DNA of 64,000 nucleotides from positions 1,206,001-1,270,000 of the forward strand of contig JAWQEG010000166.1 of assembly GCA_033782935.1 (NCBI GenBank). Reading direction: 5' to 3'. Below are positions 39,817 to 52,125 of the stretch, piece after piece. Origin of the DNA: Petrolisthes cinctipes (lineage: Eukaryota > Arthropoda > Malacostraca > Decapoda > Porcellanidae). Numbering within the stretch: the stretch's first letter is position 1; the number at the start of each line of letters is the position of its first letter. The translations under genes were made by a program, and so were the position numbers. The notes beneath the pieces are model-generated. The model ran no database searches. It saw only the letters and a list, made by a program, of their open reading frames with translations, and was not told where the DNA came from.

Positions 39817-40815
39817 GCATGTACAGATCGCTTCTGGGACCCCAAAATATCGAATTTTCGGGTGTTTTGAGCCAGAATTTGAAATATAAACGGGTACAGA
39901 TGATGCATGCACATATCGACTTTGGACACTTAAAATATCGATTTTTAGCATGTTTTGAGCCCATATATTGAAATAATTCTAGCACTGAGTAGGCATGTAC
40001 AGATCGCTTCTGGGACCCAAAAATACAGAATTTTCGGGTGTTTTGAGGTAAAATTTGGGATGTAAACGGGTACAGAAGATGCATTTACATATCGACTTTT
40101 GGGCACCTAAAAGATCGATTTTCATAATGTTTTGAGCCTGAATTTTGAAAATACTCTAACACGGAGTAGGCATGTACAGTTCGTTTCTGGGACCCAAAAA
40201 TATCGAATTTTCGGGTGTTTTGAGCCTGAATTTGAGATATAAACGGGTACAGAAGAGGCATGCACATATCGACTTTGGACACTTAAAATATCGATTTTCA
40301 GCATGTTTTGGGCCTATATTTTGAAAATATTCTAGCACTGAGTAGGCATGAACAGATCGCTTCTAAGACCCCAAAATATCGAATTTTCGGGTGTTTTGAG
40401 CCTGAATTTGAGATATAAACGGGTACAGAAGATGCATGCACATATCGACTTTGGACACTTAAAATATCGATTTTTTGCATGTTTTGAGCCTATATTTTGA
40501 AAACATTCTAGCACTGACTAGACATGAACAGATCGCTTTTGGGACCCAAAATTATCAAATTTTCGGGTGTTTTGAGGTTGAATTTGAGATATAAACGAGT
40601 GCAGAAGATGCATACACATGTTGACTTTGGGCACCTTAAATATCGATTTTCAGCATGTTTTGGGCATGCATCTGAGTAGGCATGTACAGATTGCTTCTGG
40701 GACCCCAAAATATTGAATTTTCGGGTGTTTTGAGCCTGAATTTGAGATATAAACGGGTACAGAAGATACATGCACATATTGACTTTGGGCACCAAAAATA
40801 TCGATTTTCAGTATG
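39777..40815 (+). repeat. 1,039-bp tandem duplication, copy 2, joined to the HOR
   Basis: This is the second copy. Its last 136 bases (from 40680) are also the start of the first P monomer of domain 2. After 40815 the sequence changes from GTTTTGAGCCTGTATC to GTTTTGGGCATGAATTTTG, the P/Q continuation of the HOR. Confidence 0.88.
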
Positions 40816-43706
40816 TTTTGGGCATGAATTTTGAAAATACTCTAACACGGAGTAGGCATGTACAGATCGCTTCTGGGACCCCAAAATATCGAATTTTCGG
40901 GTGTTTAGGGCCAGAATTTGAGATATAAACGGGTACAGAAGATGCATGCACATATCGACTTTTGGGCACCTAAAAGATCGATTTTCAGTATGTTTTTGGC
41001 CTGTATTTTGAAAATACTCTAACACGGAGTAGGCATGTACAGATACCTTCTGGGACCTCTAAATATCGAATTTTCGGGTGTTTTGGGACTAAATTTGAGA
41101 TATCTATTTTTTGGCACCTAAAATGTCGATTTTTAGCATGTTTTTAGCCTATATTTTGAAAATATTCTAGCACTGTGTAGGCATGTACAGATTGCTTCTG
41201 GGACCCCAAAATATTGAATTTTCGGGTGTTTTGAGCCTGAATTTGAGATATAAACGGGTACAGAAGATACATGCACATATTGACTTTGGGCATCTAAAAT
41301 ATCGATTTTCAGCATGTTTTGGGCCTGTATTTTGAAAATACTCTAACACTGAGTAGGCATGTACAGATTGCTTCTGGGACCCCAAAATATTGAATTTTCG
41401 GGTGTTTTGAGCCTGAATTTGAGATATAAACGGGTACTGAAGATGCATGCACATATCGACTTTTGTGCACCTAAAAGATCGATTTTCAGTATGTTTTGAG
41501 CATGTATTTTGAAAATACTCTAACACGGAGTAGGCATGTACAGATCGCTTCTGGGACCCCTAAATATCGAATTTTCGGGTGTTTTGGGACTGAATTTGAG
41601 ATATCGACTTTTTGGCACCTAAAAGATCGATTTTTAGCATGTTTTTAGCCTATATTTTGAAAATATTCTAGCACTGAGTAGGCATGTACAGATTGCTTCT
41701 GGGACCCCAAAATATTGAATTTTCGGGAGTTTTGAGCCTGAATTTGAGATATAAACGGGTACAGAAGATACATGCACATATTGACTTTGGGCACCAAAAA
41801 TATCGATTTTCAGCATGTTTTGGGCCTGAATTTTGAAAATACTCTAACACGGAGTAGGCATGTACAGATCGCTTCTGGGACCCCAAAATATCGAATTGTA
41901 GGGTGTTTAGGGCCAGAATTTGAGATATAAACGGGTACAGAAGATGCATGCACATATCGACTTTTGGGCACCTAAAAGATCGATTTTCAGTATGTTTTTG
42001 GCCTGTATTTTGAAAATACTCTAACACGGAGTAGGCATGTACAGATACCTTCTGGGACCTCTAAATATCGAATTTTCGGGTGTTTTGGGACTGAATTTGA
42101 GATATTGACTTTTTGGCACCTAAAAGATCGATTTTTAGCATGTTTTTAGCCTATATTTTGAAAATATTCTAGCACTGAGTACAGATTGCTTCTGGGACCC
42201 CAAAATATTGAATTTTCGGGTGTTTTGAGCCTGAATTTGAGATATAAACGGGTACAGAAGATACATGCACATATTGACTTTGGGCACCAAAAATATCGAT
42301 TTTCAGCATGTTTTGGGCCTGAATTTTGAAAATACTCTAACACGGAGTAGGCATGTACAGATCGCTTCTGGGACCCCAAAATATCGAATTTTCGGGTGTT
42401 TAGGGCCAGAATTTGAGATATAAACGGGTTCAGAAGATGCATGCACATATCGACTTTTGGGCACCTAAAAGATCGATTTTCAGTATGTTTTTGGCCTGTA
42501 TTTTGAAAATACTCTAACACGGAGTAGGCATGTACAGATACCTTCTGGGACCTCTAAATATCGAATTTTCGGGTGTTTTGGGACTGAATTTCAGATATCG
42601 ATTTTTTGGCACCTAAAATGTCGATTTTTAGCATGTTTTTAGCCTATATTTTGAAAATATTCTAGCACTGCGTAGGCATGTACAGATTGCTTCTGGGACC
42701 CCCAAATATTGAATTTTCGGGTGTTTTGAGCCTGAATTTGAGATATAAACGGGTACAGAAGATACATGCACATATTGACTTTGGGCATCTAAAATATCGA
42801 TTTTCAGCATGTTTTGGGCCTGTATTTTTAAAAATACTCTAACACTGAGTAGGCATGTACAGATTGCTTCTGGGACCCCAAAATATTGAATTTTCGGGTG
42901 TTTTGAGCCAGAATTTGAGATATAAACGGGTACTGAAGATGCATGCACATATCGACTTTTGTGCACCTAAAAGATCGATTTTCAGTATGTTTTGAGCATG
43001 TATTTTGAAAATACTCTAACACGGAGTAGGCATGTACAGATCGCTTCTGGGACCCCTAAATATCGAATTTTCGGGTGTTTTGGGACTGAATTTGAGATAT
43101 CGACTTTTTGGCACCTAAAATGTCGATTTTTAGCATGTTTTTAGCCTATATATTGAAAATATTCTAGCACTGTGTAGGCATGTACAGATTGCTTCTGGGA
43201 CCCCAAAATATTGAATTTTTGGGTGTTTTGAGCCTGAATTTGAGATATAAACGGGTACAGAAGATACATGCACATATTGACTTTTGGCATCTAAAATATC
43301 GATTTTCAGCATGTTTTGGGCCTGTATTTTGAAAATACTCTAACACTGAGTAGGCATGTACAGATTGCTTCTGGGACCGCAAAATATTGAATTTTCGGGT
43401 GTTTTGAGCCTGAATTTGAGATATAAACGGGTACAGAAGATACATGCACATATTGACTTTGGGCACCAAAAATATCGATTTTCAGCATGTTTTGGGCCTG
43501 AATTTTGAAAATACTCTAACACGGAGTAGGCATGTACAGATCGCTTTTGGGACCCCAAAATATCGAATTTTCGGGTGTTTAGGGCCAGAATTTGAGATAT
43601 AAACGGGTACAGAAGATGCATGCACATATCGACTTTTGGGCACCTAAGAGATCGATTTTCAGTATGTTTTTGGCCTGTATTTTGAAAATACTCTAACACG
43701 GAGTAG

Positions 43707-43879
43707 GCATGTACAGATACCTTCTTGGACCTCTAAATATCGAATTTTCGGGTGTTTTGGGACTGAATTTGAGATATAAACGGGTACAGAAGATGCATGC
43801 ACATATCTACTTTTGTGCACCTAAAAGATCGATTTTCAGCATGTTTTGGGCCTGTATTTTGAAAATACTCTAACACTGA
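43707..43879 (+). repeat. Hybrid monomer R/Q' (left copy)
   Basis: It starts as type R (GATACCTTCTTGGACCTCTA, then GTTTTGGGACTG). It then has the 29 bases that R normally lacks, followed by CTACTTTTGTGCACC of type Q'. A crossover or gene conversion between R and a Q'-like monomer is the simple explanation. The next monomer starts with a shortened CACTGAATGTACAG. Confidence 0.8.
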
Positions 43880-45507
43880 ATGTACAGATTGCTTCTGGGA
43901 CCCCAAAATATTGAATTTTCGGGTGTTTTGAGCCTGAATTTGAGATATAAACGGGTACTGAAGATGCATGCACATATCGACTTTTGTGCACCTAAAAGAT
44001 CGATTTTCAGTATGTTTTGAGCATGTATTTTGAAAATACTCTAAAACGGAGTAGGCATGTACAGATCGCTTCTGGGACCCCTAAATATCGAATTTTTGGG
44101 TGTTTTGGGACTGAATTTGAGATATTGACTTTTTGGCACCTAAAAGATCGATTTTTAGCATGTTTTTAGCCTATATTTTGAAAATATTCTAGCACTGTAC
44201 AGATTGCCTCAGGGACCCCAAAATATTGAATTTTCGGGTGTTTTGAGCCTGAATTTGAGATATAAACGGGTACAGAAGATACATGCACATATTGACTTTG
44301 GGCACCAAAAATATCGATTTTCAGCATGTTTTGGGCCTGAATTTTGAAAATACTCTAACACTGAGTAGGCATGTACAGATTGCTTCTGGGACCCCAAAAT
44401 ATTGAATTTTCGGGTGTTTTGAGCCTGAATTTGAGATATAAACGGGTACTGAAGATGCATGCACATATCGACTTTTGTGCACCTAAAAGATCGATTTTCA
44501 GTATGTTTTGAGCATGTATTTTGAAAATACTCTAACACGGAGTAGGCATGTACAGATCGCTTCTGGGACCCCAAAATATCGAATTTTCGGTTGTTTTGGG
44601 ACTGAATTTGAGATATCGACTTTTTGGCACCTAAAAGATCGATTTTTAGCATGTTTTTAGCCTATATTTTGAAAATATTCTAGAACTGTACAGATTGCTT
44701 CTGGGACCCCAAAATATTGAATTTTCGGGTGTTTTGAGCCTGAATTTGAGATATAAACGGGTACAGAAGATACATGAAGATATTGACTTTGGGCACCAAA
44801 AATATCGATTTTCAGCATGTTTTGGGCCTGAATTTTGAAAATACTCTAACACGGAGTAGGCATGTACAGATCGCTTCTGGGACCCCAAAATATCGAATTT
44901 TCGGGTGTTTAGGGCCAGAATTTGAGATATAAACGGGTACAGAAGATGCATGCACATATCTACTTTTGTGCACCTAAAAGATCGATTTTCAGTATGTTTT
45001 GAGCATGTATTTTGAAAATACTCTAACACGGAGTAGGCATGTACAGATCGCTTCTGGGACCCCTAAATATCGAATTTTCGGGTGTTTTGGGACTGAATTT
45101 GAGATATTGACTTTTTGGCACCTAAAAGATCGATTTTTAGCATGTTTTTAGCCTATATTTTGAAAATATTCTAGCACTGAGTAGGCATGTACAGATTGCT
45201 TCTGGGACCCCAAAATATTGAATTTTCGGGTGTTTTGGGCCTGAATTTGAGATATAAACGGGTACAGAAGATACATGCACATATTGACTTTGGGCACCAA
45301 AAATATCGATTTTCAGCATGTTTTGGGCCTGAATTTTGAAAATACTCTAACACGGAGTAGGCATGTACAGATCGCTTCTGGGACCCCAAAATATCGAATT
45401 TTCGGGTGTTTAGGGCCAGAATTTGAGATATAAACGGGTACAGAAGATGCATGCACATATCGACTTTTGGGCACCTAAAAGATCGATTTTCAGTATGTTT
45501 TTGGCCT

Positions 45508-45522
45508 GTATTTTGAAAATAC
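45508..45522. repeat. 15-base dyad in half B, G/C-ended version
   Basis: GTATTTTGAAAATAC is a perfect inverted repeat with 7-base arms around one central G. It occurs once per long monomer of the type that continues CTCTAACAC. Short dyads are common in centromeric satellites that lack a CENP-B box; any function here is speculation. Confidence 0.75.
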
Positions 45523-45537
45523 TCTAACACGGAGTAG

Positions 45538-45685
45538 GCATGTACAGATACCTTCTGGGACCTCTAAATATCGAATTTTCGGGTGTTTTGGGACTGAATT
45601 TGAGATATCGATTTTTTGGCACCTAAAATGTCGATTTTTAGCATGTTTTTAGCCTATATTTTGAAAATATTCTAGCACTGTGTAG
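45538..45685 (+). repeat. Representative short monomer (148 bp, type R)
   Basis: This copy jumps from TTTGAGATAT straight to CGATTTTTTGG between 45608 and 45609. Long monomers have 29 more bases here, beginning AAACGGGTACAG and ending GCACATAT. ATAT stands at the end of both the retained and the lost segment, so the deletion probably arose between short direct repeats. In domain 2 this form is normally every third monomer. Its length is close to that of a nucleosome core, but whether this matters is unknown. Confidence 0.92.
45656..45670. repeat. 15-base dyad in half B, A/T-ended version
   Basis: ATATTTTGAAAATAT is the same dyad with both outer bases changed, so pairing is kept. It belongs to monomers that continue TCTAGCACTG. 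Other variants (GTATTTTGAAAACAT, GAATTTTGAAAATAC, ATATTTTGAAAAAAT) have lost part of the symmetry. Confidence 0.75.
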
Positions 45686-46632
45686 GCATGTACGGATTGC
45701 TTCTGGGACCCCAAAATATTGAATTTTCGGGTGTTTTGAGCCTGAATTTGAGATATAAACGGGTACAGAAGATACATGCACATATTGACTTTGGGCATCT
45801 AAAATATCGATTTTTAGCATGTTTTGGGCCTGTATTTTGAAAATACTCTAACACTGAGTAGGCATGTACAGATTGCTTCTGGGACCCCAAAATATTGAAT
45901 TTTCGGGTGTTTTGAGCCTGAATTTGAGATATAAACGGGTACTGAAGATGCATGCACATATCGACTTTTGTGCACCTAAAATATCGATTTTTAGTATGTT
46001 TTGAGCATGTATTTTGAAAATACTCTAACACGGAGTAGGCATGTACAGATCGCTTCTGGGACCCCTAAATATCGAATTTTCGGGTGTTTTGGGACTGAAT
46101 TTGAGATATCGACTTTTTGGCACCTAAAAGATCGATTTTTAGCATGTTTTTAGCCTATATTTTGAAAATGTTCTAGCACTGTACAGATTGCTTCTGGGAC
46201 CCCAAAATATTGAATTTTCGGGTGTTTTGAGCCTGAATTTGAGATATAAACGGGTACAGAAGATACATGCACATATTGACTTTGGGCACCAAAAATATCG
46301 ATTTTCAGAATGTTTTGGGTCTGAATTTTGAAAATACTCTAACACGGAGTAGGCATGTACAGATCGCTTCTGGGACCCCAAAATATCGAATTTTCGGGTG
46401 TTTAGGGCCAGAATTTGAGATATAAACGGGTACAGAAGATGCATGCACATATCGACTTTTGGGCACCTAAAAGATCGATTTTCAGTATGTTTTTGGCCTG
46501 TATTTTGAAAATACTCTAACACGGAGTAGGCATGTACAGATACCTTCTGGGACCTCTAAATATCGAATTTTCGGGTGTTTTGGGACTGAATTTGAGATAT
46601 CGATTTTTTGGCACCTAAAATGTCGATTTTTA

Positions 46633-49600
46633 GCATGTTTTTAGCCTATATTTTGAAAATATTCTAGCACTGTGTAGGCATGTACAGATTGCTTCTGGGA
46701 CCCCAAAATATTGAATTTTCGGGTGTTTTGAGCCTGAATTTGAGATATAAACGGGTACAGAAGATACATGCACATATTGACTTTGGGCATCTAAAATATC
46801 GATTTTCAGCATGTTTTGGGCCTGTATTTTGAAAATACTCTAACACTGAGTAGGCATGTACAGATTGCTTCTGGGACCCCAAAATATTGAATTTTCGGGT
46901 GTTTTGAGCCTGAATTTGAGATATAAACGGGTACTGAAGATGCATGCACATATCGACTTTTGTGCACCTAAAAGATCGATTTTCAGTATGTTTTGAGCAT
47001 GTATTTTGAAAATACTCTAACACGAAGTAGGCATGTACAGATCGCTTCTGGGACCCCTAAATATCGAATTTTCGGGTGTTTTGGGACTGAATTTGAGATA
47101 TCGACTTTTTGGCACCTAAAAGATCGATTTTTAGCATGTTTTTAGCCTATATTTTGAAAATATTCTAGCACTGAGTACAGATTGCTTCTGGGACCCCAAA
47201 ATATTGAATTTTCGGGTGTTTTGAGCCTGAATTTGAGATATAAACGGGTACAGAAGATACATGCACATATTGACTTTGGGCACCAAAAATATCGATTTTC
47301 AGCATGTTTTGGGCCTGAATTTTGAAAATACTCTAACACGGAGTAGGCATGTACAGATCGCTTCTGGGACCCCAAAATATCGAATTTTCGGGTGTTTAGG
47401 GCCAGAATTTGAGATATAAACGGGTTCAGAAGATGCATGCACATATCGACTTTTGGGCACCTAAAAGATCGATTTTCAGTATGTTTTTGGCCTGTATTTT
47501 GAAAATACTCTAACACGGAGTAGGCATGTACAGATACCTTCTGGGACCTCTAAATATCGAATTTTCGGGTGTTTTGGGACTGAATTTGAGATATCGATTT
47601 TTTGGCACCTAAAATGTCGATTTTTAGCATGTTTTTAGCCTATATTTTGAAAATATTCTAGCACTGCGTAGGCATGTACAGATTGCTTCTGGGACCCCCA
47701 AATATTGAATTTTCGGGTGTTTTGAGCCTGAATTTGAGATATAAACGGGTACAGAAGATACATGCACATATTGACTTTGGGCATCTAAAATATCGATTTT
47801 CAGCATGTTTTGGGCCTGTATTTTTAAAAATACTCTAACACTGAGTAGGCATGTACAGATTGCTTCTGGGACCCCAAAATATTGAATTTTCGGGTGTTTT
47901 GAGCCAGAATTTGAGATATAAACGGGTACTGAAGATGCATGCACATATCGACTTTTGTGCACCTAAAAGATCGATTTTCAGTATGTTTTGAGCATGTATT
48001 TTGAAAATACTCTAACACGGAGTAGGCATGTACAGATCGCTTCTGGGACCCCTAAATATCGAATTTTCGGGTGTTTTGGGACTGAATTTGAGATATCGAC
48101 TTTTTGGCACCTAAAATGTCGATTTTTAGCATGTTTTTAGCCTATATTTTGAAAATATTCTAGCACTGTGTAGGCATGTACAGATTGCTTCTGGGACCCC
48201 AAAATATTGAATTTTTGGGTGTTTTGAGCCTGAATTTGAGATATAAACGGGTACAGAAGATACATGCACATATTGACTTTTGGCATCTAAAATATCGATT
48301 TTCAGCATGTTTTGGGCCTGTATTTTGAAAATACTCTAACACTGAGTAGGCATGTACAGATTGCTTCTGGGACCGCAAAATATTGAATTTTCGGGTGTTT
48401 TGAGCCTGAATTTGAGATATAAACGGGTACAGGAGATACATGCACATATTGACTTTGGGCACCAAAAATATCGATTTTCACCATGTTTTGGGCCTGAATT
48501 TTGAAAATACTCTAACACGGAGTAGGCATGTACAGATCGCTTCTGGGACCCCAAAATATCGAATTTTCGGGTGTTTAGGGCCAGAATTTGAGATATAAAC
48601 GGGTACAGAAGATGCATGCACATATCGACTTTTGGGCACCTAAAAGATCGATTTTCAGTATGTTTTTGGCCTGTATTTTGAAAATACTCTAACACGGAGT
48701 AGGCATGTACAGATACCTTCTTGGACCTCTAAATATCGAATTTTCGGGTGTTTTGGGACTGAATTTGAGATATAAACGGGTACAGAAGATGCATGCACAT
48801 ATCTACTTTTGTGCACCTAAAAGATCGATTTTCAGCATGTTTTGGGCCTGTATTTTGAAAATACTCTAACACTGAGTAGGCATGTACAGATTGCTTCTGG
48901 GACCCCAAAATATTGAATTTTCGGGTGTTTTGAGCCTGAATTTGAGATATAAACGGGTACTGAAGATGCATGCACATATCGACTTTTGTGCACCTAAAAG
49001 ATCGATTTTCAGTATGTTTTGAGCATGTATTTTGAAAATACTCTAACACGGAGTAGGCATGAACAGATCGCTTCTGGGACCCCTAAATATCGAATTTTTG
49101 GGTGTTTTGGGACTGAATTTGAGATATTGACTTTTTGGCACCTAAAAGATCGATTTTTAGCATGTTTTTAGCCTATATTTTGAAAATATTCTAGCACTGT
49201 ACAGATTGCCTCAGGGACCCCAAAATATTGAATTTTCGGGTGTTTTGAGCCTGAATTTGAGATATAAACGGGTACAGAAGATACATGCACATATTGACTT
49301 TGGGCACCAAAAATATCGATTTTCAGCATGTTTTGGGCCTGAATTTTGAAAATACTCTAACACTGAGTAGGCATGTACAGATTGCTTCTGGGACCCCAAA
49401 ATATTGAATTTTCGGGTGTTTTGAGCCTGAATTTGAGATATAAACGGGTACTGAAGATGCATGCACATATCGACTTTTGTGCACCTAAAAGATCGATTTT
49501 CAGTATGTTTTGACCATGTAATTTGAAAATACTCTAACACGGAGTAGGCATGTACAGATCGCTTCTGGGACCCCTAAATATCGAATTTTCGGGTGTTTTG

Positions 49601-52125
49601 GGACTGAATTTGAGATATTGACTTTTTGGCACCTAAAAGATCGATTTTTAGCATGTTTTTAGCCTATATTTTGAAAATATTCTAGCACTGTACAGATTGC
49701 CTCAGGGACCCCAAAATATTGAATTTTCGGGTGTTTTGAGCCTGAATTTGAGATATAAACGGGTACAGAAGATACATGCACATATTGACTTTGGGCACCA
49801 AAAATATCGATTTTCAGCATGTTTTGGGCCTGAATTTTGAAAATACTCTAACACTGAGTAGGCATGTACAGATTGCTTCTGGGACCCCAAAATATTGAAT
49901 TTTCGGGTGTTTTGAGCCTGAATTTGAGATATAAACGGGTACTGAAGATGCATGCACATATCGACTTTTGTGCACCTAAAAGATCGATTTTCAGTATGTT
50001 TTGAGCATGTATTTTGAAAATACTCTAACACGGAGTAGGCATGTACAGATCGCTTCTGGGACCCCTAAATATCGAATTTTCGGTTGTTTTGGGACTGAAT
50101 TTGAGATATCGACTTTTTGGCACCTAAAAGATCGATTTTTAGCATGTTTTTAGCCTATATTTTGAAAATATTCTAGAACTGTACAGATTGCTTCTGGGAC
50201 CCCAAAATATTGAATTTTCGGGTGTTTTGAGCCTGAATTTGAGATATAAACGGGTACAGAAGATACATGAAGATATTGACTTTGGGCACCAAAAATATCG
50301 ATTTTCAGCATGTTTTGGGCCTGAATTTTGAAAATACTCTAACACGGAGTAGGCATGTACAGATCGCTTCTGGGACCCCAAAATATCGAATTTTCGGGTG
50401 TTTAGGGCCAGAATTTGAGATATAAACGGGTACAGAAGATGCATGCACATATCTACTTTTGTGCACCTAAAAGATCGATTTTCAGTATGTTTTGAGCATG
50501 TATTTTGAAAATACTCTAACACGGAGTAGGCATGTACAGATCGCTTCTGGGACCCCTAAATATCGAATTTTCGGGTGTTTTGGGACTGAATTTGAGATAT
50601 TGACTTTTTGGCACCTAAAAGATCGATTTTTAGCATGTTTTTAGCCTATATTTTGAAAATATTCTAGCACTGAGTAGGCATGTACAGATTGCTTCTGGGA
50701 CCCCAAAATATTGAATTTTCGGGTGTTTTGAGCCTGAATTTGAGATATAAACGGGTACAGAAGATACATGCACATATTGACTTTGGGCACCAAAAATATC
50801 GATTTTCAGCATGTTTTGGGCCTGAATTTTGAAAATACTCTAACACGGAGTAGGCATGTACAGATCGCTTCTGGGACCCCAAAATATCGAATTTTCGGGT
50901 GTTTAGGGCCAGAATTTGAGATATAAACGGGTACAGAAGATGCATGCACATATCGACTTTTGGGCACCTAAAAGATCGATTTTCAGTATGTTTTTGGCCT
51001 GTATTTTGAAAATACTCTAACACGGAGTAGGCATGTACAGATACCTTCTGGGACCTCTAAATATCGAATTTTCGGGTGTTTTGGGACTGAATTTGAGATA
51101 TCGATTTTTTGGCACCTAAAATGTCGATTTTTAGCATGTTTTTAGCCTATATTTTGAAAATATTCTAGCACTGTGTAGGCATGTACGGATTGCTTCTGGG
51201 ACCCCAAAATATTGAATTTTCGGGTGTTTTGAGCCTGAATTTGAGATATAAACGGGTACAGAAGATACATGCACATATTGACTTTGGGCATCTAAAATAT
51301 CGATTTTTAGCATGTTTTGGGCCTGTATTTTGAAAATACTCTAACACTGAGTAGGCATGTACAGATTGCTTCTGGGACCCCAAAATATTGAATTTTCGGG
51401 TGTTTTGAGCCTGAATTTGAGATATAAACGGGTACTGAAGATGCATGCACATATCGACTTTTGTGCACCTAAAAGATCGATTTTTAGTATGTTTTGAGCA
51501 TGTATTTTGAAAATACTCTAACACGGAGTAGGCATGTACAGATCGCTTCTGGGACCCCTAAATATCGAATTTTCGGGTGTTTTGGGACTGAATTTGAGAT
51601 ATCGACTTTTTTGCACCTAAAAGATCGATTTTTAGCATGTTTTTAGCCTATATTTTGAAAATGTTCTAGCACTGTACAGATTGCTTCTGGGACCCCAAAA
51701 TATTGAATTTTCGGGTGTTTTGAGCCTGAATTTGAGATATAAACGGGTACAGAAGATACATGCACATATTGACTTTGGGCACCAAAAATATCGATTTTCA
51801 GAATGTTTTGGGTCTGAATTTTGAAAATACTCTAACACGGAGTAGGCATGTACAGATCGCTTCTGGGACCCCAAAATATCGAATTTTCGGGTGTTTAGGG
51901 CCAGAATTTGAGATATAAACGGGTACAGAAGATGCATGCACATATCGACTTTTGGGCACCTAAAAGATCGATTTTCAGTATGTTTTTGGCCTGTATTTTG
52001 AAAATACTCTAACACGGAGTAGGCATGTACAGATACCTTCTGGGACCTCTAAATATCGAATTTTCGGGTGTTTTGGGACTGAATTTGAGATATCGATTTT
52101 TTGGCACCTAAAATGTCGATTTTTA
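46633..52125 (+). repeat. 5.5-kb HOR duplication, right copy
   Basis: This is the second copy. It lacks the trimer corresponding to 41637-42137. It carries two tandem copies (49160-49650 and 49651-50141) of the 491-bp trimer with GATTGCCTCAGGGACC that is single in the left copy (44158-44648). Identity ends near 52280, inside a P/P' hybrid monomer. Confidence 0.9.
48703..48879 (+). repeat. Hybrid monomer R/Q' (right copy)
   Basis: It is the same hybrid as at 43707, offset 4,996, so it predates the 5.5-kb duplication. Here the following monomer keeps the full CACTGAGTAGGCATGTACAG. Confidence 0.8.

Larger units (their letters stand above)
63..40679 (+). repeat. Domain 1: heterogeneous satellite with irregular monomer order
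   Basis: About 40.6 kb of forward monomers of many variant types. Long monomers (176-177 bp) dominate. Forms of 148 bp occur singly or in short runs at irregular intervals, for example near 490, 990, 1813, 1965, 10290, 10440, 25440 and 25580. I see none between about 37.8 and 41.1 kb. Forms of 158 bp, marked by CCTGCATCTGAG, occur about every 2-6 kb in several stretches. There is no constant higher-order period, but variant combinations are repeated in blocks, showing segmental duplication at scales from 1 to 9 kb. No gene is visible anywhere in this stretch. Confidence 0.9.
41136..46632 (+). repeat. 5.5-kb HOR duplication, left copy
   Basis: The trimer order and private variants of this block repeat at 46633-52125. 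Offsets are 5,497 at the left, 4,996 from about 42.1 kb, 5,002 from about 43.9 kb and 5,493 from about 44.6 kb. Shared marks are CACTGAGTACAG (42176 and 47172), CACTGCGTAGGC (42668 and 47664), GGGACCCCCAAATATTG, GTATTTTTAAAAATAC, GGGACCGCAAAATATTG, GATTGCCTCAGGGACC, GATACATGAAGATATTG and TGTACGGATTGC. This copy has one extra PQR trimer at 41637-42137. Confidence 0.9.
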
